A stretch of 64,000 nt of DNA. It comes from Tiliqua scincoides (taxonomy: Eukaryota > Chordata > Lepidosauria > Squamata > Scincidae). The DNA is taken from the NCBI RefSeq assembly GCF_035046505.1, contig NC_089822.1:105718659-105782658 (forward strand), given 5' to 3'. A program made the translations under genes and the position numbers. Position 1 is the first letter of the stretch. Every line of letters begins with the position of its first letter. A model generated the notes under the pieces. The model did no database searches, was not told where the DNA came from, and was given only the letters and a program-made list of their open reading frames with translations. Below, one piece after another: positions 26,701 through 36,514 of the stretch.

Positions 26701-29700
26701 GAAAATTAGGATGGATATTGTAGGATTGATGCCTTCTTTTAAAACTTATTCAGTCCTCTAAGCTCAGACAGCTGATTAGTCTTCACTGCCTGAACTCGCT
26801 GCTCAGAAGGGTCAAATCTAGGATGTTCGTGCCTTTCCCAGACACAACAGAAGTAAACCTGGTTTTAATTTCCATTTGGGTACTTAGAGAAGGAGACCAT
26901 CAGCCTCTTCAAGAGCTGAAGGCTGCAAAAATTATTAAACTTAATTATCAAGTAAGCTTTTCAGCACAATCTCTAATACCCCAGCAGACTTCAAGATCTT
27001 TCAAACCCAATCCTAAGCATGTTTGTTGAGAAAAACTCTTGCACCAAGTTCATTGGGGCTTATTCACAAATGTGGATGCACAGCATTCTTAGTAGTTTAA
27101 ATTACCATGAAGAGGCAATCAGCATTAAACTATACCTCAGGGAAAGCAATAAGAAGTTTGTTCAAGGTTCCTGCAGTTTGGTGAAAATAAAGCAGACTCC
27201 TCCAATTACATACCGTGGACTCATAGCACTTTGGCTCTGCTGCTTTCAAAATGAGAGTGACAAATTATATACGCTGTCCTAAAATCACATGGCCATGTTT
27301 GCCTGTAGAGCCAGAAATAAATCTGAATAACTAACATTCCAAGGCTGGATCACAAATAGTCATGTTACTCAATGGTAAAAGCAAACTATGTTCCTCTCTC
27401 CAGCACTGTTCATAACAGGATATCTGACCTCAGTCTAAGGTACTACTGGAACTTTTCATTTGCAATACTGTAACAAAGTAACATTTTCATATTTTTTCCA
27501 AAAATTAAACAATTACTGCTGTATCAGATAGGTTTGTACCAGCTCTGTATCTTTTAAAAAGTGGTGACCAAGATTTTTCCATTCTCAGCTCCTATTTACA
27601 TTTACTCATATTTCAGCTGTTTTGTCAATAGTGGTCATAATAGATGAAGAATATAAAAATGGTTATTTTTGACAAAAAGAAAAAAGCAACAGATTTAGGA
27701 AACATATCCTAATACAGGGCAGTGTGAAGGAATGTGCCTCTTTCCTCTACTTGGTTTTAGGACCTTTAGGTATGTAAGTATGCATGTATGTATGTTGTGT
27801 TGTAAAATGATTCTGGTAAGCTTGAGTTCAGTTCAAGGCAGAAAGGTGAACAGGTCAAACAAACCAGAAGCATTGGTCTGGAAAGTGAAAACAGGGCTTT
27901 TCACTTTTCAGACCAAAGTAAACTATCACCACTATTTTGTGGAAATGAAACTTCAAACTGACCAACTAATTACCGTAGTATGCAATTCTGGAGAAAAGGT
28001 CAATGGTCTATACCAGTGGGGCACAAATCAACTCGGAAAGAAAGCATCAGCTGCCTCAAAAAGGGGAACCAGTACAGCGAAAACTGGACAAGAAGTTGAA
28101 CTGAATAGGTAAGAAGTTGAATAGGTAAGAAGTTGAACTGGGTCAGAATGCTGTTTTGTGAAAGCTGGCTACAATAAGGAAGTAGTCTGGTTGGGCTTAG
28201 TTGGACATATTTATCTCCATTTTATTTTCTGCCCCATATGCCTTTTCTTAAAACTGTTTTTCCATTTATTAATTTGCTAATCGAAGTCTTTTTTCCAAAA
28301 TCACTAGGAATCATTTATTCTTACTGCTTATCTACCTTTATTTCTGAGAGCTGTTTTTTTCTTTTCCTACCCCACAACAAATAGCCTACCCCAATCTATC
28401 CAGTACAGGTGAAGTGGCTGGACCTTAAAGTAAGAATTGTCCAAAGGAGAGGGCTGCTTTAGAAGATGCCATCTTCCAAAAAAAGAACTTCTAAATGCTG
28501 ACAAGGAAGATCACAGAAGAGGACAGAAGGAAGCTAAGCAAGTTGCTTTTGCTCATCTTCTCTCCCATTCACAGCATGGGCAGTAACCTGTCTTTTGTTA
28601 TGCTCCTGTGTAAAGCAGCTGTGTATATTGGTGGGGCTGTATGGGGGAGGCAGAAATCTTTTAAATAATTATTTTGGTGCAACCAGTGTTTCTTGTCAAG
28701 ATAACTAGTGTTTAAGACAGGGAGAAAGGCAGAGGACTCAATTACACCATGACACACTTGAACAAGAAGCATCATGTACCAACATTTTGGAGATGCTCTT
28801 AGAGAAGATTTTCCTGCTTCAAGAGGAACTGGACCAATAGGTCAAAAAATTATGGGATCAATTCATTCTCATTAACAAAGTGTGCAACAGGACAATGGAC
28901 CACCACAGACAAAGCTTTGATGATAGAAGAGGGAGGCAGCTGAAATATTTTAACTTTAAAACCCGACTGTGGTGGAGTTTGCCAAACAGTGACCAAACTC
29001 CACGTGAGGTAGGGACAGTCTGGAGAACTGGATCCCTCCTTGCGTGGAGTTCCTGCTGTCTTTGATTGGCAGTATCTCCAGCAAGGGGATCAGCCAATTG
29101 ATGTGGAATGCCCCTGCCTCACCAGGGAAAGAACAACTGTCCCTGCTCATCCAGCATAGCATCCCTCCCAGTACGTTTTGCTAGTCTCCTGTCTTTATTT
29201 TTTAGATAGACGGTAAACCCAGAAACATTTTTTCTTTCCTTATGTTATGTAAATGACATAACATGCATTATGTTCAGTAACTTTTTTGTTGAATATCAAC
29301 AAGGTGGTATTCTCAGTGAATACAGTCACAAGCACTGTACAATCACAAGCACTGTACAATCAACAGCTCACCTTATACTGGCACCAATGAGGGAGGCCAG
29401 CTGGGGGAAAGTTGGATTTAATCAGCAACTCTGATTCCTAGTCTAATAGCTGGGCAAACAGCAATGAAACACAATGTAGAGAGATGTCTGCATGCAATGC
29501 TGCAGTGGCATCATTGAGAATCATTGAAAAATGTTATTGTCTGCACACAGACAGTGTGCACAGTGTAGTAATGCAAGTTCTAATATAAAAAAGCAAAGAG
29601 CTAGCCAAATACAAGGCTCTCACTGAAGTCTGCAAACTATCAAGCAGGAAATATTTTAATCAGCCTTTGTTCAGATTTCAGCAGCCATTCACCTTCAATT

Positions 29701-29849
29701 TTTTTTCAAATCAAGTTCAAACATCTGGACAGGAAAAAATAATGGAAGACAGACATCTATAAATGCAAACCAACTTTTTTTGGTGATCAGGATACATGCA
29801 CTTACCGGTGCTGCTTCTTAAGAGGAGCTTTCTCAGTCATCTCGGGCAT
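14219..29849 (-). CDS. USF3: Basic helix-loop-helix protein USF3 (KIAA2018), complete coding region
   Basis: Five coding exons join in frame (29849-29806, 25160-25132, 24951-24869, 23526-23430, 20712-14219) to give 2248 residues, close to the ~2245 I recall for the human protein. Residues ~16-80 are a bHLH: basic segment KKNRETHNAVERHRKKKINA with H22, E26 and R29 at the E-box contact positions, helix 1 INRIGELIP, loop CSPALKQ, helix 2 ILDQAYKYITEMKRQ. A short coiled-coil/leucine segment follows (EEIKKLRKQLDELQKENG). The remaining ~2100 residues are low-complexity, rich in Ser, Thr, Pro, Gln and Asn, with a basic patch (SAKRSVQ..SKRQKH, ~1336-1355), a Gln/His-rich zone (~1440-1640) and a conserved C terminus ending HILGHDCSSAV. 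It is expected to act as a nuclear DNA-binding regulator of the USF group; its targets are not shown by sequence. It converges on SIDT1. The start used is the conserved MPEMTE; see the exon 1 finding for a longer alternative. Confidence 0.96.
21119..21556. mobile_element. hAT-type element, copy 1 of a ~450 bp family
   Basis: Starts CAGTGGTGCCCAAACC and ends TTTGGACACCCCTA, flanked by GTCTGAGT (21111-21118 and 21557-21564, perfect). Closely similar along its length to 25697-26147, in the same orientation. Confidence 0.88.
21592..21824 (-). mobile_element. MIR-type (CORE) SINE
   Basis: On the minus strand it has a tRNA-like B box (ggttcaaattcc), the CORE phrase gtgaccttgggccagtcatt, and an L2-like tail (cctcacagggttgttgtgag .. 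gggcagtataaaaa). A (GA)n run lies within it at ~21700-21714. Confidence 0.8.
21956..22134. mobile_element. Harbinger-like MITE (long form)
   Basis: Starts GGGCCCAATCCTATCCA and ends TTGGATAGGATTGCGTTC, between TGA trinucleotides at 21953 and 22135. Inner part has the shared phrase aaggta.gggaacatttgttccc. Confidence 0.75.
23430..23526 (-). CDS. USF3: USF3 exon: bHLH helix 2
   Basis: Acceptor cttacag, donor CAAG|gtgaac. Reads SKNMILDQAYKYITEMKRQN then DEFLLNGGNSEQ, starting in phase 0 and ending with one base (G) of residue 85. Confidence 0.93.
23837..24302. mobile_element. Harbinger-like non-autonomous element (466 bp variant)
   Basis: Left end GGGCACAATCCTAACC, right end GGTTTGATTGTGCTG, with TAA on both sides (23834-23836, 24303-24305). 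Its body differs from the 180-bp form, so it is a separate family with similar ends. Confidence 0.65.
24390..24600 (+). mobile_element. Possible L2 LINE fragment
   Basis: Reads VLLVRCPTNLGDD, then LPLKEQD, reminiscent of the L2 ORF2 region just before the conserved LPLKEQVRSLG motif. Short and weak. Confidence 0.4.
24755..24818 (+). repeat. L2-type 3' tail
   Basis: The phrase gtaagccgccttgagtccct ccgggtagaaaggcagggta followed by (TTA)-like repeats is the usual L2/SINE 3' end in squamates. Confidence 0.65.
24869..24951 (-). CDS. USF3: USF3 exon: basic region end, helix 1 and loop
   Basis: Acceptor ttccccag. Reads (V)ERHRKKKINAGINRIGEL then IPCSPALKQ. The donor is CAG|gcaagt, a GC donor; no GT donor nearby keeps frame with the next exon. 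Confidence 0.92.
25132..25160 (-). CDS. USF3: USF3 microexon: basic region
   Basis: A 29-nt exon after a T-rich tract and ttaacag. It encodes KKNRETHNA with one base on each side in split codons (R15, V25). Donor GCAG|gtaggc. Below usual ORF cut-offs but fixed by frame and by the bHLH motif. Confidence 0.9.
25236..25510. repeat. hAT-like fragment, left end only
   Basis: Begins agagctattcaaactgtggc, a typical hAT MITE left end, and runs into GC-rich DNA; I could not find the matching right end. Confidence 0.4.
25697..26147. mobile_element. hAT-type element, copy 2 of the ~450 bp family
   Basis: Starts CAGGGATGCCCAAACCC and ends TGTTTGGACACCCCTG, flanked by CCCTACAG/CCCTATAG (7 of 8). Shares nearly all of its length with 21119-21556, including gatgtggccctc near the right end. 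Confidence 0.88.
28668..28908 (+). repeat. Unassigned interspersed repeat, copy 1
   Basis: Direct repeat of 32768-33022: shared phrases include ggtgcaacca, cagggagaaaggcagag, cacacttgaacaagaagcat, attttggagatgctcttaga and caggtcaatggacc-like text. Family unknown to me. Confidence 0.6.
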
Positions 29850-29867
29850 AGTTTGAGACAGAAGAAT
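29806..29867 (-). CDS. USF3: USF3 exon with conserved start codon
   Basis: The acceptor ttctttctag precedes 18 nt of leader, then ATG at 29849. Reads MPEMTEKAPLKKQH and two bases of R15. Donor CACCG|gtaagt. The start context is A at -3 and C at +4, moderate by Kozak rules. Confidence 0.9.
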
Positions 29868-30196
29868 CTAGAAAGAACCACAAAAGCTAGTAACAATTCT
29901 AAAGCACCAGTCATTATATTTACATTTGAACTCAGATATCTTCCTTTTCTCACAGCTAAACGGTCACTGGTTTTTCATGGTGCTTTCACAGCACTGTGGC
30001 CAGCCTTCTGTGTTCAAGCCACATTCAGATAAAATACATGTGCTTGTGTGGTTTTTTTTATTGGAGCGTTTTGGGGGAGCATTATTGCAATTTGTAGAAA
30101 GCAATGTTTAGAATTGCTGAACCAATCAGGTTCTCCAGCATGCAGGATCTACAGCATGTAGCACTACTTTGGAGTGAATGCATTTATCACCTAGCT

Positions 30197-30705
30197 CAGT
30201 GGTTCCCAAACTGGTGTGTCATAACTCACTGGGGAAATGGAAGAAGGTCATTCCCCCTTAAGGGAAGTGACCAAGAAATTGGCAGCAAATGCAATCGCCA
30301 TGATCGTACTGCTGCTCAGAAGGAAAGGTTTTATTAAAAAAAAAAAAAAAAACTTACCTGGGGTCACTATTTCTTTCCGGTGGGTCCAGAGAGCCTGCGA
30401 CCCCTCTGCAGCCCTCCCCATGCCTCCAAAATAAGGGGCTATAAAAAGCGGGGAAAAACTTTTGGTTTTACAATGAAAACAGGAAGCTTTCCCCCCCTTT
30501 TTACAGTACTTTGGAGGCATGCAGAGGAGGTCACAGGATCCCCAGACCCTCCGCAGAGCCATAGTGACCCCCAGGGTAAGTTTAAAAAACCCTTTCCTTC
30601 CCAGCAGCAGCACGATCAGGGCAATTGCTTTGCTTCCCCCACCCATGCAATGACTTAGTAGGTTTGAAAACTCTGAGGGTTTAAGTAGGACTTTGAGAAT
30701 CACTG
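30197..30705. mobile_element. Palindromic hAT-type element
   Basis: Left end CAGTGGTTCCCAAACTGG, right end CTTTGAGAATCACTG, flanked by ACCTAGCT/ACCTAGTT (7 of 8). The two halves are inverted copies over long stretches (for example cctggggtcacta.. at 30357 versus ..tagtgacccccagg at 30561, and ggcagcaaatgcaatcgcc versus ggcaattgctttgct), so it could fold into a long hairpin. An A-run lies at 30332-30350. Confidence 0.85.
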
Positions 30706-30870
30706 ACCTAGTTCATTTGTGAGAGTCATCTTGAGACATTGGTTCCAAGCTACCTGAACTTCTCTGCCTGTGGCATACAGTACTGTGAACTGACTTGCTT
30801 AGGTTGATCTTTGGGTGAGATGCTCCAGCCTCTGGCAAGTCCCTTCCAGTTCTGAAGTGTGTGTTCCACA

Positions 30871-31488
30871 CAGTGGCGTAGCTAATGATCATGTAGCCCA
30901 GTGCCAAGCTCAGAATGTTGCCCCGGAAGTGATGTCACACCAGAAGTGATATCATGCCCGGGCTTTTTAAAAAGTGAAAATTGGGAGGAACCCACCTCCC
31001 CCCCTAGCAGCTCACCACCTACTTGCTCTGCTGCCTCCCCCCAGTCAATGGCATAGCTAAGGCATCCATCTGCTACCTGGAGTCAGAGAAGATTTTGTAG
31101 TCCCCCTCATGATAACATCAAATTTAATTAAGTAAATAAATAAAAAGTTATTAGTTCCATGCTGCATCATAACATCTTATTGGCACTCAGAACAATCAGT
31201 CTCATAGGTCAGTTTGGAGTTAAGAAAATCCACTTTTTGTTCCACAAGGCAGTTGTGTTTTCATTTTCTGGTTAATTGGCCATAACTTTTGATAGAATAC
31301 AGATATTCCAGTGCAGTTTGTTTCATTGCATTCTGCATTAAATTATCTTTCCAATGATATATAACATGGTGGTATTATTCATACATACCAAGATTTTTAC
31401 AATTTTGGTCAAGCTCAGCTTGTTGCCCCCCTAAAACTTGATACCCGGTGCAACTGCTACCCCCTGCACCCCCTTAGCTACACCACTG
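30871..31488. mobile_element. hAT-type element with 'cagtggcgtagcta' ends
   Basis: Left end CAGTGGCGTAGCTAATG, right end CCCTTAGCTACACCACTG, flanked by GTTCCACA/ATTCCACA (7 of 8). A second copy of the left end (tcaatggcatagctaaggc) occurs inside at ~31046, so the element is internally rearranged. Confidence 0.85.
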
Positions 31489-31815
31489 ATTCCACAATGA
31501 AATTAGGAAATTCAATTTTTAAAAAAATTGATAGGCCTGAGCCACAGTTGTGGGGTACAAATAAGTAAAGACCACCTTGAAAAAGCATTTGAATACTTTA
31601 TTTTGCATTTCTAGCCTTGTGCTACTCAAGAAAACTGATCAAGTTAGAATAGAAATACTCAATGGTCAACTCCATGAAATACTTTTCTGACAGGAAGCAC
31701 CAGTTACCTCAGTGGTAACTCATAGCTGAGTAAATATGCACAGGAGTGGCCTGCATAAGAGATAAACACTGTTACTAGAAAGAAAGAAAAAAAGAGTATA
31801 GTTCAATTCAAGTGA

Positions 31816-31992
31816 GGCCCAAATCCTAACCAACTTTCCAGAAAGGACACAGCTGAGCCAGTGGAACATGTGTTGCATCCTGCAGTTGGGTGGCATGGAC
31901 GTGTCACCTCAAGGTAAAGGAATGTTTGTTCCCTTACCTCACAGCTGCACTGCCCTTACCTTGGTGCTGGAGAGTTGGTTAGGATTGTGCCC
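31816..31992. mobile_element. Harbinger-like MITE (long form), diverged
   Basis: GGCCCAAATCCTAACCAAC to GTTGGTTAGGATTGTGCCC with TGA on both sides (31813-31815, 31993-31995). Confidence 0.7.
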
Positions 31993-32767
31993 TGAATAAC
32001 TGAGTATAGAATACAATATTTTCAATTGCAAACCCCTAAAATTACCAGGTGCCAAATAATAAATATAAAGTTACAAACTATTAATGATAATTACTCTAAT
32101 AAAACTGATTTCTAGGTAAACAGAACATTTTTCATATGCAGCATTAAACACGATACAGATATTAAGAGATACCAAAATATATGGTTGGAGCAGTTTTAAT
32201 TTAATATAAAAGTGGCAGACAATTGGAAAGTAATTACAGTATGAACCAAATGAAAAGTGGCTTTATGTACTTGCCTTTTTGAAAAGTTTAATAAGAAGCA
32301 CCATCCAGTTAAACCTCAGAGATTCTAAATAATACAAAAGGCAGAACTAGCAGTTCAGCAGTGATTTTATAGGTTTGCCTATATTATTACTGCTACTTCA
32401 AAGACCACATGGCTGAATTAATGAATCAACAACAGAATGCCTTTGAAACTGCAAATAAATATTATCACAGCAAATAAAATAACTGGAGCCAGTTGAGACT
32501 TTTATTACAATTCTTCCTTCAGACAAGAAGCCTACAGTAGTTGCACATTCCCAAATATATTAAAACACACCACATTAGAAGCCTGTTACCGAACAGCAAC
32601 TGAACTTACAATACACAAACTGCCTCATCACATACCTTCTTAATCTGAAGCTTTATCTTTTCCTGACTCCTACTGTACTCAGGGCTGTTTGCCAAGTCTC
32701 TAGTGACATTATTTTATAATGTAAACCACTCCATGAACCTTTTTCTGAAAAGCAATATATAAATATT

Positions 32768-33022
32768 TTTAATAATTATTATGGTGCAACCAAGTCCTCT
32801 GGTCTTTCTTGTCATGATAAATAATGTTTACAACAGGGAGAAAGGCAGAGAACTCATTAAACCGTAACACACTTGAACAAGAAGCATCAAGGGCCAATAT
32901 TTTGGAGATGCTCTTAGAAAGGGTTCTGATTCAGGCAAAGCAGAACCAACAGGTGAAAAAAAAATTACAGGAGCAATTTATTCTGATTAATGAAGGCATG
33001 CGGCAGGTCAATGGACCAATGC
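32768..33022 (+). repeat. Unassigned interspersed repeat, copy 2
   Basis: Direct repeat of 28668-28908. One frame stays open from 32824 to 33057 and reads like a coiled coil (NILEMLLERVLIQAKQNQQ..KKKLQEQFILINEGM). Whether it was ever coding is not established. Confidence 0.6.
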
Positions 33023-33241
33023 AAGTGGTCCACTTTGGTTTGAAGGATAGTATATAAAATATATCAGGGAGATAGCTTGCCTAAACATAGCAGTATTCAG
33101 TCACAAGAAGTGATACCAACAGCAGTGTTCTGTTTGACTTGTAAAATGCACGTAGCAATTTTCAATATGGAAAACTTGAATCCAGTTCTCACTGAGATGG
33201 TAAACCTGTGTCTGGGCTATTTCACTTCAGAGGGGAGCTCA

Positions 33242-33640
33242 TATAGAATCAGAGAGCTGGAAGGGACATTCAAGGCCATCTAACCCAACACTACCATCCG
33301 GCTTGAAGCAGGAAAATACTTTCTAAGAGCATCACCAAAATGTGCCTGCTGTGCCTCAGCTTGAAAACTCTCCAGTGAGGGAGAACCTATCACTTCCCTT
33401 GATTATTGGTTCATTGTTGAACTGCTCTTCCCATTAAGACATTTTCCTGATATTACACCAAGATCTTCCCTCCCCCATCTTAAGCCCATTAGTGGGGCAG
33501 CAGGGACCAACTTTTGCCCTCTCCTATGTGACTTTAAGTATTTGAAGAGTGCAATAATGCCTCCCAGCCTCCTCTTCTGCAGAGTAAACATACTGAGTTC
33601 TCTCAGTCTTTCCTATGACTGAATGTTCCTCCACAAACAA
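33242..33640 (-). mobile_element. CR1-type LINE 3' end
   Basis: Plus-strand text runs tagaatcagagagctggaag ggac..gccatctaacccaaca, then ctccagtgagg, ccattaagacattttcctga and cttaagcccatt. This is the reverse complement of the CR1 3' end with its terminal ATTCTA-type repeat at 33242. 5'-truncated, no usable coding region left. Confidence 0.8.
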
Positions 33641-33964
33641 CCAAAACAACACGAAACTAGTGCATTTTCTGGAGCCTTGCCCTCCTTATGATTCTATTCT
33701 GAAAGAACTGCATCCCCAAAACATGCATACCACTGTAAACAAACAATATTTGATGAGTTTGTTGAAAGCCACAAATGACATGGCCAGTTGAGATTTCTCA
33801 CCTTCTCCCAGTGCAAGAAATGGCATGAGCATCACATTAACAGGAACATAACTGGTAGAATGGACCACCACATTTCTCCTCCCACCTCACAACTTCTAAC
33901 CTCTGGTCCAGACTGCCTTCCTTCTGGGGGGACAAAGTTCACATAAGAAATGTACTATATCAGT

Positions 33965-34408
33965 TTGGCTGTTCTTGTTGTAAGAGGCGACTAAACAGCC
34001 ACCGGGTAGATGGGGCTCATCAGCTTGGGAAGGCAGCTCATCTGAGAGAAGGAAAACTCTGATCCCAAACCTCCACTGCCTTGTGGCTACATCCAGTTAT
34101 GGAAAAGGCTTCAGGAGTCAACCTCGAGGCAAAATTCGGAGCCGGAGTCCCTGAGGCAGTTCATGGCTGAACACAGTCACGTTCTGGCAACTCCTGCGAC
34201 GTCGCTGGAAACAACCATATTGGCCTTTGCCTTTCCATTGGACCATTTCAGCGATGTGGAGAGGGGGGATTTGCTGCATGGGTAACAGCCTATCCTCCAT
34301 ACCTACTTTACCCAGGCTTCGTGCACTGGAGAGGACACTCTGTTCCAGAACCACCATTCAGAGCGTGACACCATAGTCTTCCAAGACTGAAGGATACCAA
34401 CAATATCC
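33965..34408 (+). mobile_element. SINE-like or internally deleted element sharing a LINE 3' tail
   Basis: Its last ~70 bases (tgttccagaaccaccattca gagcgtgacaccatagtctt..) match the 3' end of the LINE at 38224-39412, read on the other strand. The preceding ~370 bases (from tgtaagaggcgactaaac) are not in that LINE copy; they may be a SINE head or the LINE's own 5' leader. Confidence 0.6.
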
Positions 34409-36030
34409 AAGGAAGAAACTTAGCCAGAGGGCCAAAGCAGGCATGACAGGAACAGCCAAATTTGTTGGCCACTCACAGGGCACCTTAAAGCAGGACAACT
34501 TATTTTTACATTAAAATGGGAAGGAAGCCAACCCCAACTGGCACCACCCTGCACACCTCTGGTATTTGAATCAGATGGGGGGGAAATGAGTTTGGATTGC
34601 AGAGACATAAGGTAGGATGGACACTCACCCTGCTTTATAAAGGAACAGGGCAACTGTATGAACAAGCATTGCTGTCCTACTCACACGAAGTTTAGCCTTC
34701 TGTCTCACTCCCTTTCACATGCACCATTCCTACATCAACTCAGATTCCCCAGAATCCCACTGCAAGCTCCTGGTCATGAATTATCCTTCTACAATAATGG
34801 ACCAAAAATGAAACTGCCAATCAAATTTTAATTCTTAACCGTGATTACTCAAAAACAAGACCCATAGACTGAGCTGGCAAGGTTTGGATTTCTGCCTGTG
34901 CTTGTTAGTGACATGGTTGCCAAAAGGTAAATTAACTATACAGGAGGAAATTCCAACACCTACAGTCATATAGCCTAACCACAGAGAGAACTATAAATGC
35001 ATTCTACAAGAAGTGGAGCAAAATGCATATATATATATAACAAGAACACTTTAACAATGAGGAGGAGAAAAACAAGTCAATACAGTACTTTCTATTAACA
35101 CATTTAGCTTAAAGTACATTTTCCTATCAGAGTACAACTCTGAAATAATTCCTTAGGACAGCCAAAAGAGCAAGAAACATCACTAACGATACAAAGCAGG
35201 AGAATATATTTTGTATCATTTGATGTCTCATATCAATGTCAAACACTTTTTGTATATTTTATCTCAACAATCTTTGCAAGAGTCCTGAAAGGAAAATCAG
35301 TATTAGTATTTTCCCCATATTGTTAAAGGCAGGCAATGAAGCAATGATTTGCTGAGGACACTTATAAAGATAAGATTTTAAAGTGGGACTTCCCACTTGA
35401 CATTTTTATAGCAGAGTCTATATCTATTTACAGAGAAGTAAATCCAACTGAATTCTATTTACATGAATTCAACCCTTGAATTCAGTCCTGTGGAGTAAAC
35501 TGCACAGGGTCGCAGCCTTAACAACTACACCATACCAGAAGCCTAGATTTTCCCATTCTTCTGATATGTACAATGCTAGAGAAATGGCATCCAATTATGT
35601 GGCAGCGAAGAGTGACGCTGGAGTGCTAAGCCTAGAGCACACATAGACCTGCTATGCAAACAAGATTTCATACTTGCTGCAATAGAAGAAAACAATTCTG
35701 TGAGCCTGTCCCATTGTGGATGCAGAACTGTTCCTTCTACACACACAACTAGAGTTTTGGCACCTATAAAGAACAGCCTGACTAGAACATGAGGTCACAG
35801 GCCTCACGTACATGTTCAGGGTCTTATTGATCGCTGTGTATCTAAACAATTATTCTTTACATCTTGGGAAATACCATTTGCTTTGATACCTAGATCCCTT
35901 GACCCATATATGCCTGGCTTATTCTTTTAAGAGGCGAGCGTAACAAAAGATTATAAATACTGTATGATACACTAGTAAATTGACAGTACGTGGGTCATAT
36001 CCTACTCTATAATGTTACAGTCTTCTTATA

Positions 36031-36125
36031 CAGGCCAAGTATCCTTTTTCCATACTGCCTGGGATGGGAAGACATCTGGATTTTTCTGGATTTTGTATAA
36101 TGAGAAACGCTTCCCCTTGTTCTTT
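36031..36125 (+). repeat. Tigger-like fragment, left end
   Basis: After TA reads caggccaagtatcctttttc ..gacatctggatttttctgga ttttg, like the left end of Tigger-derived MITEs (recalled). The right end was not found. Confidence 0.45.
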
Positions 36126-36387
36126 TCACTATTACCCATACGTTGATATACCGATTAATGTTACCCATGCATTGATATACCGATTAACCTATTTCTGCTC
36201 AGCCCACAGGTGTACACATTTGATCCCTGTTGTGTATATGCAACGTTGGGCAGAAATGGCTTAATGTTTTGTTCGTGTATATTTGTTCTTTCACCATTTT
36301 TTCTCTTTTTTCTAACATTATAACAGATCTAAGTAATGCTCTTTTTCTGTTAGTTTTTTTATTTACACAGAATAAAAAATAAAGCAT

Positions 36388-36465
36388 TGATGGAGTGCCT
36401 TGACAATTTTAGCACCTTCTCAAGTACACCATGACATTTAAAAAAAACAAAACTGAAAACCACTG
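36388..36465 (+). repeat. Right-end fragment of the 207-type hAT MITE
   Basis: Reads gatggagtgccttgacaatt..aaactgaaaaccactg, matching the right half of 207-434. Confidence 0.6.
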
Positions 36466-36514
36466 GGCTTAGACAGACATTGTATTGGGGTATCCTTGAC
36501 CCAAGTTCTGATCA

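Larger units (their letters stand above)
25161..29805 (-). other. USF3: USF3 intron 2
   Basis: Contains the hAT element at 25697, the direct-repeat copy at 28668 and small tandem repeats: gaagttga(a)..aggtaa at 28093-28140 and two copies of cacaagcactgtacaat at 29329-29362. 26160-28660 shows no element I recognise. Confidence 0.6.

Noticed and set aside
27732-28112. 126-codon frame in a USF3 intron
   Set aside because: No similarity to a known protein, no splice context; consistent with chance in intronic DNA.
32824-33057. 77-codon coiled-coil-like frame as a gene
   Set aside because: It is inside a repeat with a second copy at 28668; no promoter, splice sites or family recognised, so it was listed as a repeat.
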